Below are positions 26,792 through 35,256 of a stretch of 64,000 nucleotides of DNA, piece by piece; position 1 is the stretch's first letter, and every line of letters starts with the position of its first letter. The notes beneath the pieces are model-generated. The model was not told where the DNA came from. It searched no databases and was given only the letters and a program-made list of their open reading frames with translations. A program made the translations under genes and the position numbers. The stretch lies in assembly GCA_905234835.1 (NCBI GenBank), contig CAJOIZ010000004.1, positions 56,468 to 120,467 of the forward strand. The letters run 5' to 3'. The stretch is from Paludibacteraceae bacterium. GTDB taxonomy: Bacteria; Bacteroidota; Bacteroidia; Bacteroidales; Paludibacteraceae.

Positions 26792-28123
26792 TTACAAAAA
26801 CGGTGTGAAGTACACCGGCACGCAGACGGTTTGCCCGTCGCTGGCATAGTCCTTTGTGTAGAGCAGTATCCGCCCGCCGACGCGGGAGGAGTACTTCTCG
26901 CAAAACACATCCAGCGACTTGTGCGTCTTGTAGCCGGACGACTTGACCTCTATCGGTACCAGTTTGTTGCCACGCGATAGCAGGAAGTCAATCTCGTAGT
27001 TGGTGTTGCCTTTGCCGGTAGGGAAAGTGTGATAATACAGCTGGTTGCCACTTGACCGCAACATCTGCGCCACGAGGTTCTCATACACATACCCGAGGTT
27101 GGCTTCCAGTTTGTCGGACAGCAGTTTCTTATAAATGACATTCTCGGTGAAGTCTTTGTCCCAGAAAGCGAGGGTTACGAAAAGCCCCGTGTCGGCAAGA
27201 AACATCTTGTAGGAATAAAGCGAGCGTGACATATTCATTCCCACATTCGGGTCGGTAACATTGTATGACATCAGCACGGTTTTGCTGTCTTCTAATCCGG
27301 CAACTACATCTGCCACACGTTCAGCAGTCTGGTTCTCAATCACGCTGCCTATCTGATAACGCGAGGCATTCGTATTGAGCTGACTTGGAACAGCGGCAAA
27401 AAGTCTGGCGGCTCTGCCTGTAGAGTCAATGTGGCGGAAATCGTTGAAATAGAGTTGCAGAATCTCGCGTTTGACCTCATCCACCGCCTGCAGATTGTTG
27501 TGCTTTATGTAAGCCTCCACTGCCTGCGGCATACCGCCTACCAGCATATACAAACGCAAGTCGTACATCCAGCGGCGATGAACAGCCTGTCCCATAGGCG
27601 TTTTCATCTGAAACACTTCAGAGAGTTGTCGGGGTGTGGTTGTGTTACCGACAGCCCAATAAAACTCTTCCAAATCCATCGGATATAGGGTCTCTGAATG
27701 CTCCTCACTTGGTATGACGATATTCTGAACGTTCTTTTTGATGCTGATAAGCGAACCTGTTTCGATATAATCATACCGTCCGTCTTTCACTAAATGCTTG
27801 ATTGCCTGCCGCGCTAACGGCTTATTCTGTACCTCGTCAAAAATGATTAGCGACTCACGCTTGTATAGTGTGACCCCGAACAGGGTTTGCAAACGAATAA
27901 AGAATTTATCGAGGTTCATCATATTTTCAAACAAAAAGTCTGTCTCTTTGTCAATGACGGAGAAATCGATAAAGATGTATGACTTGTATTCTTTTTCTGC
28001 AAAGTCTTTTACCAATGTGGTTTTACCTACGCGCCTCGCACCTTCTATCAGCAGTGCCGTTGTTCCTTGCTTCTCTTTTTTCCAGCGAAGCATAGAGTCG
28101 TACAATTTTCGCTTAAAAATCAT
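26792..28123 (-). CDS. AAA_14/DUF4143-type ATPase (443 aa)
   Basis: The ATG at 28123 lies 45 bases behind a good promoter. The P-loop GARRVGKTTLV is at residues 28-38, and Walker B with a following glutamate, SLIIFDEVQ, is at about 92. Then YDYIETGSLISI (sensor-like), YPMDLEEFYWA and LVGGMPQAVEAYI, typical of this family. The C-terminus has NYEIDFLLSRGNKLVPIEVKSS, the D-x(n)-ExK signature of a nuclease-like fold, and ends VPVYFTPFL. The protein at 28697 has the same order and ending and is a diverged paralog on the opposite strand. Both are probably full length; the biological role of the family is unknown. Confidence 0.88.
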   Translation of the reverse strand: MIFKRKLYDSMLRWKKEKQGTTALLIEGARRVGKTTLVKDFAEKEYKSYIFIDFSVIDKETDFLFENMMNLDKFFIRLQTLFGVTLYKRESLIIFDEVQNKPLARQAIKHLVKDGRYDYIETGSLISIKKNVQNIVIPSEEHSETLYPMDLEEFYWAVGNTTTPRQLSEVFQMKTPMGQAVHRRWMYDLRLYMLVGGMPQAVEAYIKHNNLQAVDEVKREILQLYFNDFRHIDSTGRAARLFAAVPSQLNTNASRYQIGSVIENQTAERVADVVAGLEDSKTVLMSYNVTDPNVGMNMSRSLYSYKMFLADTGLFVTLAFWDKDFTENVIYKKLLSDKLEANLGYVYENLVAQMLRSSGNQLYYHTFPTGKGNTNYEIDFLLSRGNKLVPIEVKSSGYKTHKSLDVFCEKYSSRVGGRILLYTKDYASDGQTVCVPVYFTPFL

Positions 28124-28167
28124 AATGATATACTTTTATGAACTGACAACCTTTAGATTTCCGGCTG

Positions 28168-28199
28168 CAAAAATAATACGCATGTCGGAATCCCGCAAA
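28168..28199 (-). promoter_or_regulatory. Promoter of the 443-aa ATPase gene
   Basis: On the minus strand TTTG (28199-28196), 20 bases, TATTTTTG (28175-28168). Confidence 0.65.
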
Positions 28200-28287
28200 T
28201 TTATTTCATTAAAAATGCAGAAATCCCTATTTTTTGATTCTAATTATATGCACATATTCCTAAAATCTTGTTTGTTTTCAGTAAAAA

Positions 28288-28319
28288 ACATCGTAGGGGC
28301 GTACCTTGTGTACGTTCCG
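28288..28319. repeat. GTAGGGGCG palindromic repeat, copy 2
   Basis: Same unit as at 26554-26585, here ACATCGTAGGGGCGTACC, then TTGTGTACGTTCCG; the two differences keep the pairing. Confidence 0.65.
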
Positions 28320-28640
28320 ACAAAACAAACGAAATAACAGCGGAGCTCACCAACACGCAGTGACTACATGAAAGTCCGGTGGACTTTTATGGTTGCGGAC
28401 AATGGCGAGGAGGGCTGACTAACACGCTGTCATTAACATTCACACACTAACAGCCGAAGGCTGACCAACACGTAGTAATTAACACACAGCGCCTCATTCC
28501 GGCACTATAAATAGGAATGCATGACCTTTGACATACTGATATTACCGTAAAAATATTGGATCGGTGTTACAATCCTTGTGCAAAAATTCGCGGATTGGTG
28601 CATAATCTTCCAATAAAAAATTTAGGAATGGTGTAAAATG
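28320..28640. repeat. Composite repeat spacer between two divergent ATPase genes
   Basis: Contains AACACGCAGTGACT-type units (28351-28364, 28428-28485), the inverted dispersed hairpin (28367-28410) and ACCTTTGACATACTGA (28524-28539). No ORF is supported. Confidence 0.55.
28367..28410. repeat. Dispersed hairpin element, copy 2 (inverted)
   Basis: Reverse complement of the element at 22924-22966; the stem loop carries CCGG instead of CACAGG. Confidence 0.65.
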
Positions 28641-28672
28641 TTTGTTCATTTGTTTGAAATGCAGTACTTTTG
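28641..28672 (+). promoter_or_regulatory. Promoter of the 450-aa ATPase gene
   Basis: TTTG (28641-28644), 20 bases, TACTTTTG (28665-28672); the ATG follows 24 bases later. Confidence 0.65.
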
Positions 28673-28696
28673 CCACGCAATTTACAATAAGGGAAA

Positions 28697-30049
28697 ATGA
28701 AACGCAAGATTTATCAGGATTTGCTTCGGTGGAAAGAGACCGAGAGCGGTTCGGTGGCTCTGCTTATTGACGGTGCGCGGCGTATCGGCAAAAGCTATAT
28801 TGTAGAGCGGTTTGCCAGAAATGAATACAAGTCGTATCTCTTGATTGACTTTGCCCGTGCGGAAGACGAGGTAAAACGTTTTTTCCATGACTATCGCAAT
28901 GACTTGGAGGGTTTGTTCACTCATCTTAGCCTGTTCTACCATGTGTCGCTTGTGCCGCGTGAGTCGCTGATAGTCTTCGACGAGGTGCAGTTTTGCCCCG
29001 AAGCCCGCTCTATGATCAAGTATTTAGTGGCTGACGGCAGGTTCGATTATATAGAGACCGGCTCGTTAGTCAGCATCAATCAGAATGTCGCGGACATACT
29101 GATTCCTTCTGAAGAGCGCCGTCTGAAGATGTATCCGATGGACTTTGAGGAGTTCTTATGGGCGATGGGAGATGAACAGATGATGCCTTTTATCCGGCAA
29201 TGTTTCGAGGCTCACCGGCCGCTTGGCGCGGCTCTTCACCGCCGTGCGATGGACTGTTTCCGCCAGTATCTCATTGTAGGAGGTATGCCGCAGGCTGTGC
29301 AGAAGTATGTTGATACAAAGAGTTTTGAACAGACGGACAGACAGAAGCGGGACATACTTTCCATCTACCGTGCCGACATACGCAAGTATGCCAAAGGCTA
29401 TGAGAGCAAGGTGGCAAGGATTTTCGACACCATACCCGGACAACTGCAGAAGCACGAGAAACGCTTCCGCTTGTCGGCTCTGAGAGAGAAAGCGCGTATG
29501 AGGGATTACGAAAGCTCGTTCCTGTGGCTTGAGGACTCGATGGTGGTCAATATGTGCTATGCCGCCACCGCGCCGGACATAGGGCTTCGGCTCAAGCAGG
29601 ACGACTCAACGCTCAAATGCTATTTCGGTGACACGGGGCTGCTGCTGAGTCTTGCTTTTGACGAAAAGACAACGGCATCGGAAGAACTGTTCCGCCGCAT
29701 AATGTTAGACAAATTGGAGTTCAACAAGGGAATGATTGTGGAGAACGTTGTGGCGCAGATGCTAACTGCCGCAGGCCATCAGCTCTATTTCTATTCATCT
29801 TACAGCAAGCAAGATGCGAAAGAAACGATGGAGATAGATTTCCTTATCCGCAAACCTGTCGTTAGCAACAGGCACAACATCTCTCCTGTTGAGGTCAAGT
29901 CAGGTAAGAACTACACCACGTCTTCGCTTGACAAGTTCCGCGCCAAGTATGCGCAGCAACTTTCCACTGCCTATATTATCCATACTGCCGACTTCCGACA
30001 GACAGAAGATTTGGTGTTCCTGCCGATATATATGACTCCCTTGCTGTAG
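28697..30049 (+). CDS. AAA_14/DUF4143-type ATPase (450 aa)
   Basis: The start ATG is 24 bases after the -7 box. The P-loop is GARRIGKSYIV (residues 26-36) and Walker B SLIVFDEVQ (about 90). FDYIETGSLVSI, YPMDFEEFLWAMGD and IVGGMPQAVQKYV match the paralog at 26792 in order. The nuclease-like end has MEIDFLI...NISPVEVKSGKNY, and the last residues are LPIYMTPLL. With the genes at 25058 and 26792 this makes three such ATPases in 5 kb, all on an island of dispersed repeats. A terminator follows 27 bases after the stop. Function of the family is unknown. Confidence 0.88.
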   Translation: MKRKIYQDLLRWKETESGSVALLIDGARRIGKSYIVERFARNEYKSYLLIDFARAEDEVKRFFHDYRNDLEGLFTHLSLFYHVSLVPRESLIVFDEVQFCPEARSMIKYLVADGRFDYIETGSLVSINQNVADILIPSEERRLKMYPMDFEEFLWAMGDEQMMPFIRQCFEAHRPLGAALHRRAMDCFRQYLIVGGMPQAVQKYVDTKSFEQTDRQKRDILSIYRADIRKYAKGYESKVARIFDTIPGQLQKHEKRFRLSALREKARMRDYESSFLWLEDSMVVNMCYAATAPDIGLRLKQDDSTLKCYFGDTGLLLSLAFDEKTTASEELFRRIMLDKLEFNKGMIVENVVAQMLTAAGHQLYFYSSYSKQDAKETMEIDFLIRKPVVSNRHNISPVEVKSGKNYTTSSLDKFRAKYAQQLSTAYIIHTADFRQTEDLVFLPIYMTPLL

Positions 30050-30075
30050 CGATTAGAGAGTCATCATCAACTTTT

Positions 30076-30112
30076 AGCGGTAATATCAGTAAACACGGTA
30101 TTGCCGCTTTTT
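30076..30112 (+). terminator. Terminator of the 450-aa ATPase gene
   Basis: AGCGGTAAT (30076-30084) pairs with ATTGCCGCT (30100-30108) with one G-U, followed by a T run to 30112. Confidence 0.7.
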
Positions 30113-30187
30113 GTGTGCGTCAGTAAAACAACACACATTTACTGACCAACACGCAGTAAATAACATTAACTTAAAATCCCAATTATT

Positions 30188-33100
30188 ATGAAAAAACTAT
30201 TTTCTCTATTCGTGCCGCTGATGGCACTGCTCCTCACGCTTTCGCCGCAGACGGCGAAAGCGGCTCCAATCAATCCGGCTTCAACTACAACAGCCACTCC
30301 GTTTACAATCTACCATACCGGTTCCGAATCCAGCAATAATGGCCGGTTTGAAATATCGTATGAGGGGACATGGGGGAGCGATACGAAACCGATATTTCAA
30401 TATCGAATACTCAAATTTGACGGAACTCAGTCACAAACATGGACCGATGCTACTGTATCGGAAACCAAAGTGAAGATAACCACTACAAAGTGTACCGGCG
30501 GTAACACTTATTTCATACTTGCATCTCCTACATTGTCACCATCTTATCCATCCGGTTGGGCTATCCAGTTCCGGCTGAAAAGCGGATATACATGGAACGT
30601 GAACAAAACACACTGGATTACCTTTAAGTTCAGATATAATTCTACAAATACCGCAATAGGACTTACAGGAAACATCATGTCACTGGTAGCGAACGATTTT
30701 GAGAATGTGACAGAAATACCTTCGGCCGCATGTTTCTACAAGTTGTTCAGCGATGACACAAGTTCGTCAAGTAATGTTGATATCCAGTGCAACAACCTTC
30801 TGTTGCCGGCAACAACCCTTAAAGACAACTGTTACGAAAACATGTTCTCGCAATGTGTTAGTTTCTTGAAAAAAGGACCTAACATTATGGCTTTTAACCC
30901 TGAATCGGATTGTGCAAGTGCCGCATTCAAGAATATGTTCAATGGTTGCTCCGGGATGACGACTCTGACTACCAATTTCATGACTTGGGGTTCGGGGGCC
31001 GGCACAGAAAACTGGCTCAATGGTTGCTCTGCTTGTAAAACGGTTAATTGCCCGTCTGGTTTGGATGTTTCAACGAAAGATGCCAGCCATATCGGTACAG
31101 CGTACACTTCCGGTTCCGGCAATGTTTCTCCCAGTGTATATGTGTTCAATGTATCGGAGAACAGCGGCACATGGGACGGCACCTGTCAAGCCGACAAGTA
31201 CTATACTACGGCAGCACCCACCGTTCCTGACCCCAATGAAGACGGTTTTGCAGGCTGGTACACTGCATCTACGGGCGGCAGTGCTGTTACACCGGGTTCT
31301 TTGTCCGCTCCTTCAACCGTAACAAAATACTATGCACAATTCAGTTCCGCAACAACCTTTAATGTTGCAATCGCTTCTTATAATTCCGATCATGGTACGG
31401 TAACAGTCGCATGGAACGATGGTAGTGCCCAGACTTTGACATCCGGCAATACGGATATTCTAAATGCCACCCCACTGACCATAACCGCCGTGCCGAATGC
31501 AGGATACAAACTGACAGGTCTGACTATAACCCCGTCCGGCGGCGTAGCGTCTGATTTCACATCGGGCAACACCCATACCCTGACAGCAGCAATCACTGTT
31601 ACTGCCACCTTTGAAGCCAAGTCATTCACATTGGCAATCAATTCCACATCGCACGGCTCGATTACCTGTAGCGACGGCACGTATGTGCAGGGGGCTGCGG
31701 CACAACCAATAGCAGTAGGTACTACAGTTACTTTTACGGCGACACCTGATGCTCACTATGAATTGACAGGCTGGACAGGCGCAGTGTCCGGCACAGGATT
31801 GGAAAAATCGCTTACCGTTGGAGCAGGTATGGACGAGGCTCTTACTGTCGGTGCAACCTTTGCCTTGGAGCAGTTCACCATCAATGCCGCATCCGCCAAT
31901 TTGTCAATGGGTAGTGTTACCGGAGGCGGCACTTATAGTTATGGCGCGGCAGTAACATTGACAGCAACCGCCAATGACGGCTATCGTTTTGTGGAGTGGA
32001 GCGACGGCAACACCAGCAATCCGAGAAACTTCACGGCTTCCGAGAACCTGAACCTGACAGCCACTTTCGGTTTGGAATCGGTGGATCAGACAGTGAAAGT
32101 GTATCAGGGTGCTACAGCCGACACAACGAAGATACTGTATGCTCTCACAGCCAAGACCGTTGGCGGAACGACCTATACCCCGATTGACTTGGGCTACGGC
32201 ATCGCGTGGTCGGACAAGAATATGGGGGCTACAGACCTGAAACCCGCAGGCAACTACTACGCTTGGGGCAATCTGTCATCCGGAACATCGTTCAATGCAA
32301 ATACATATTACAACGGTTCAACCGGTACGGCACAAGGATGGGCTGCAGGCGCGACACTGCCCAATGACCATGATGCAGCCAACCAGACAATAGGTTCGTA
32401 CTGGCATATACCCAGCCCTGCACAATGGACGGCTCTGTTGAACAATTGCAGCGTTTCGTCATACACATACACCGGTGCCAACGGAAACAGCATAACACTG
32501 CCCGCAACCGGTTACTACAACACCAACGGCGGCTCTGTTTCAGCACTTTCTAACACCACACATTACTACTATTGGACGAATACAAAAGGATTCTATTCCT
32601 CTACAACAGGCAACAACTCCGGCACTATTTTTGAGGACGGAGCAATAACAGGAGACGGAGGATGGGATTACGACGGTCGTCTGGGCAACGGTTTGGCAAT
32701 CCGCCCTGTTTATGTGCCGACATTCACCATCTACACCCTGACCATCAATGTAGGCTCTTACAAGTATGTTTACAAGTGCCAGTCGGGACAGAGCATTACT
32801 GTGAATGCCTGCGCAACGGAACTTGGCGCCACTTTCAACGAATGGAGCGAAGATCATAACACGAATGCCACCCGTACCTTCACCGTGACAGCCGATGCCA
32901 CCTACACCGCCACCTTTGCCGCCGCTCCCACCTACTCACTTGCTTGGGTATCCAGCGGTTCTGCTCCGGCGGGCGGCACGGCAGCAGGCAGTTATATAGC
33001 AGGGACAACCATCACCGCTCCGACTACATCGAAAACCGGATATACGTTCAGCAAATGGCGCGATGAGACCAACGGCGTTGATTTCGACGGCACTATGCCT

Positions 33101-33481
33101 GCTAACAATGTCACCTACACCGCCCAATGGACTCCCGTCACCTACAACCTGACCTACACAGGTCTGGAAGGTGCCTCCAACAGCAACCCTGCCACCTATA
33201 CTATTGAGACGGCGACCTTCGCTCTCGCCAATCCGGGTACACGTGCAGGCTACACTTTCACAGGCTGGACTTGCGGCGGCAATCCCATTACGCAGATAAC
33301 GCTCGGTTCCACCGGCGACAAGACCATCACCGCCAACTGGAGTACCAATACGCACAATGTAAGCTGGGTAACGGACGGCAATGCGCTGACAGGCACTTAC
33401 AGATTGTTGCTCCTAACACCCCGACCAAGAACGCTACGGCTGAATATACCTACGCTTTCAATGGTTGGTCGCCCGCTGTAG
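30188..33481 (+). CDS. Secreted BspA/InlB/FISUMP surface protein, 5' part of a frameshifted gene
   Basis: The ATG at 30188 begins a signal peptide (MKKLFSLFVPLMALLLTL...AKA) close to that of the 4590-aa protein. There is a short BspA-like stretch (about 150-300; LPATTLKDNCYENMF), then an InlB repeat (FAGWYTASTGGSAVTPG), divergent InlB units (YELTGWTGA, YRFVEWSDGN), one FISUMP-like module (about 635-855; LGYGIAWSDKNMGATD, YWHIPSPAQWTALL), another divergent unit with YVYKCQSGQSITV, and further InlB repeats. The sense frame ends at TGTY near 33398; the last 27 codons to the stop at 33479-33481 are out of frame. The true continuation is in the -1 frame (33400-34548). It is therefore a broken or misassembled gene of about 1450 codons. 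Without its C-terminal cassette the product would lack the end shared by its paralogs. Confidence 0.75.
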   Translation: MKKLFSLFVPLMALLLTLSPQTAKAAPINPASTTTATPFTIYHTGSESSNNGRFEISYEGTWGSDTKPIFQYRILKFDGTQSQTWTDATVSETKVKITTTKCTGGNTYFILASPTLSPSYPSGWAIQFRLKSGYTWNVNKTHWITFKFRYNSTNTAIGLTGNIMSLVANDFENVTEIPSAACFYKLFSDDTSSSSNVDIQCNNLLLPATTLKDNCYENMFSQCVSFLKKGPNIMAFNPESDCASAAFKNMFNGCSGMTTLTTNFMTWGSGAGTENWLNGCSACKTVNCPSGLDVSTKDASHIGTAYTSGSGNVSPSVYVFNVSENSGTWDGTCQADKYYTTAAPTVPDPNEDGFAGWYTASTGGSAVTPGSLSAPSTVTKYYAQFSSATTFNVAIASYNSDHGTVTVAWNDGSAQTLTSGNTDILNATPLTITAVPNAGYKLTGLTITPSGGVASDFTSGNTHTLTAAITVTATFEAKSFTLAINSTSHGSITCSDGTYVQGAAAQPIAVGTTVTFTATPDAHYELTGWTGAVSGTGLEKSLTVGAGMDEALTVGATFALEQFTINAASANLSMGSVTGGGTYSYGAAVTLTATANDGYRFVEWSDGNTSNPRNFTASENLNLTATFGLESVDQTVKVYQGATADTTKILYALTAKTVGGTTYTPIDLGYGIAWSDKNMGATDLKPAGNYYAWGNLSSGTSFNANTYYNGSTGTAQGWAAGATLPNDHDAANQTIGSYWHIPSPAQWTALLNNCSVSSYTYTGANGNSITLPATGYYNTNGGSVSALSNTTHYYYWTNTKGFYSSTTGNNSGTIFEDGAITGDGGWDYDGRLGNGLAIRPVYVPTFTIYTLTINVGSYKYVYKCQSGQSITVNACATELGATFNEWSEDHNTNATRTFTVTADATYTATFAAAPTYSLAWVSSGSAPAGGTAAGSYIAGTTITAPTTSKTGYTFSKWRDETNGVDFDGTMPANNVTYTAQWTPVTYNLTYTGLEGASNSNPATYTIETATFALANPGTRAGYTFTGWTCGGNPITQITLGSTGDKTITANWSTNTHNVSWVTDGNALTGTYRLLLLTPRPRTLRLNIPTLSMVGRPL

Positions 33482-34548
33482 ATGCCACCATGCCTGACAA
33501 CGATGTGACATACACCGCCCAATGGACTGCGACACCTGTCAACTACACTTTGACATGGGACTTTGACGGCGGGTCGACAGTGACTACGGTTGGCGACTAT
33601 ACCAACGGCACAGTGGCATACGGCACAACGATTGTTGCTCCTGCTGACCCCACAAAGGAAGGATGCACCTTCAACGGATGGGATGTAACTCCCGCAGGGA
33701 CGATGCCCGCTGCCAATACAACCTATACAGCGCAATGGACAGCCTGCGCCACCGAGTTGCATATCGTATTGGACGAACACGCTGAAGATGGTGATGACTA
33801 CTACGACGATTTCCAGAAGTATAACGGCGTAACAGCCACCACGGTTACACTCAACCGCCAGTTCGGTAAGGGCAAGTGGGCAACGCTGTGTCTGCCGTTC
33901 GAAGTGAGCGGCGGTCAGATGACCAATCTGAGGATGAAAGGACGCGTATATGAGTTCAGGCACGCTGAAGGTAATGCCAACGATGGCAACCAAGTGACAT
34001 TGTTCTTCGCACAGGCGGAAAAACTGACGGCGGGCAAAGCGTATATAGTGAACGCGAACGCCAAACTGGCGGAATTGACACAGTTCGTATTCCACAATGT
34101 GACTATCAACACGTCAGCCGACCAGATTCAACCGCTGAACTCGATTTCCCAATACAATGATTTGGCTGATATGGTTGGTTACAGCGACGGTACGGGAACA
34201 ATCCAACTGGTAGGTACGTTGCGTCTCGGCACGCTGAAAGGCTCTAATTCGGGCAACACGTACATGGGTCTGAAAGACAACAAGATCTATTATCCAAGCA
34301 CATCCGAACCGGGTAGCACGGTGTGGGCTTATCGCGGTGTGTTCCGCAGCACATCACCGCTGGGCGCGCAGCGCATCCGTATCGTGGTTGAGGGTGATGA
34401 AGGCGAGGAAGTGACCGAACTGGAGGTAATCAACGGCGAACTGCAGCAAGCCGGCGCGGCGAAGAAGTTCGTTCAGGACGGCGTACTGTACATCGAGCGC
34501 GAAGGCGTAATCTACGACGCAACAGGAAAGTTGATAGTTGAGAATTGA
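33400..34548 (+). pseudogene. 3' part of the frameshifted surface-protein gene, with C-terminal cassette
   Basis: The sense frame resumes with QIVAPNTPTKNATAEYTYAF at 33400 and has no start of its own near the break; the first ATG is at 33490. It encodes the end of an InlB repeat, a full InlB repeat (GCTFNGWDVTPAGTMP), and the cassette WATLCLPFEV...TAGKAYIVNANAKLAELTQF...YMGLKDNKIYYP, with tail KFVQDGVLYIEREGVIYDA, closely similar to the end of the 4590-aa protein. The last codons run into the GTTGAGAATTGATAG spacer repeat, which supplies the stop. Confidence 0.7.
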
Positions 34549-34581
34549 TAGTTGAGAGTTGACAATTGACAGTTGAGAATT

Positions 34582-34628
34582 GAAAGCAGGCTCGTTCGCG
34601 GTAGGTGTTCGCGGACGAGCCTGCTTTC
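34582..34628 (+). terminator. Hairpin terminator behind the frameshifted surface gene
   Basis: The 19-bp arms GAAAGCAGGCTCGTTCGCG (34582-34600) and 34610-34628 pair with one G-U. The core is the same as in the terminator at 8892-8948 behind the 4590-aa paralog. The T run is weak on this strand. Confidence 0.65.
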
Positions 34629-34774
34629 ATAGTTGAGAGTTGAAAGTTGAAAGTTGAGAGAAGTTGGAGAGTTTAGAGTTTATGATTGCAAATTGCTAAT
34701 TTGTTGGTTTTGTGCGGGAAAAGTACGGTGATGGTACGGTGCGCCTTCGGTATGAATAGCACTATCATACGGCT

Positions 34775-34818
34775 CCTCGCAATATTCCGCAACCATAAAA
34801 GTCCACAGGACTTTCATG
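34775..34818. repeat. Dispersed hairpin element, copy 3
   Basis: CCTCGCAATATTCCGCAACC then ATAAAAGTCCACAGGACTTT, the same unit as at 22924-22966. It is directly followed by the 11-bp array. Confidence 0.65.
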
Positions 34819-34876
34819 CGGTTATCTTTCGGTTATCCTTCGGTTATCTATCGGTTATCTATCGGTTATCCTACGG
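34819..34876. repeat. 11-bp tandem array CGGTTATCTAT
   Basis: Five consecutive units of exactly 11 bp (CGGTTATCTTT, CGGTTATCCTT, CGGTTATCTAT twice, CGGTTATCCTA) and a final CGG. Two further 11-bp units (GTACGGTGATG, GTACGGTGCGC) lie at 34723-34744. Confidence 0.8.
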
Positions 34877-35110
34877 TGTTGCTTGCTGCGCTGTTAATTG
34901 ATAATTGACAATTGATAGTTGATAATTGATATATAGTTTAGGAGTTTAGGTGTTTAGAAGTTTAGGAGTTGTTTAGTTGGTTTTTATAGTTTATAGTTTA
35001 TAGTTGAGAGTTGAGAGTTGAACGAAGTTGGAGAGTTGAAAGTTTATGGTTTATGATTGCAAATTGCAAGTTTATGGTTTCAAGTTTATGATATATTCAA
35101 GCAAAACATG

Positions 35111-35118
35111 TACTTTTG
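35111..35118 (+). promoter_or_regulatory. Likely -7 element of the proC-proB promoter
   Basis: TACTTTTG followed by CGGG. No clear TTTG lies 20 bases upstream, so only the -7 half is supported. The leader to proC would be about 135 bases. Confidence 0.45.
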
Positions 35119-35256
35119 CGGGCGAGCATTGCGAATTTATGATTTCAAATTGCAAATTTATGGGTTATGGGTTTAGGTGTTTATGGGTTTATGGGTGGTT
35201 GAGTTGGTTTAGAGTTTTAAGTTTAGGATTTATGGTTTCAAATATATGATATTCGT

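Larger units (their letters stand above)
34629..35256. repeat. Repeat-filled spacer before proC
   Basis: No gene is supported. It holds GTTGAGAGTTGA and TTGATAATTGACAATTG phrases, the third dispersed hairpin (34775-34818), 11-bp tandem units (34723-34744 and 34819-34876), TTTATGGTTTATGATT phrases and the likely proC promoter. Confidence 0.55.

Noticed and set aside
33390..33410. Phase-variable slippage site in the broken surface gene
   Set aside because: There is no homopolymer or short tandem tract at the frame change; deletion or assembly error fits better.
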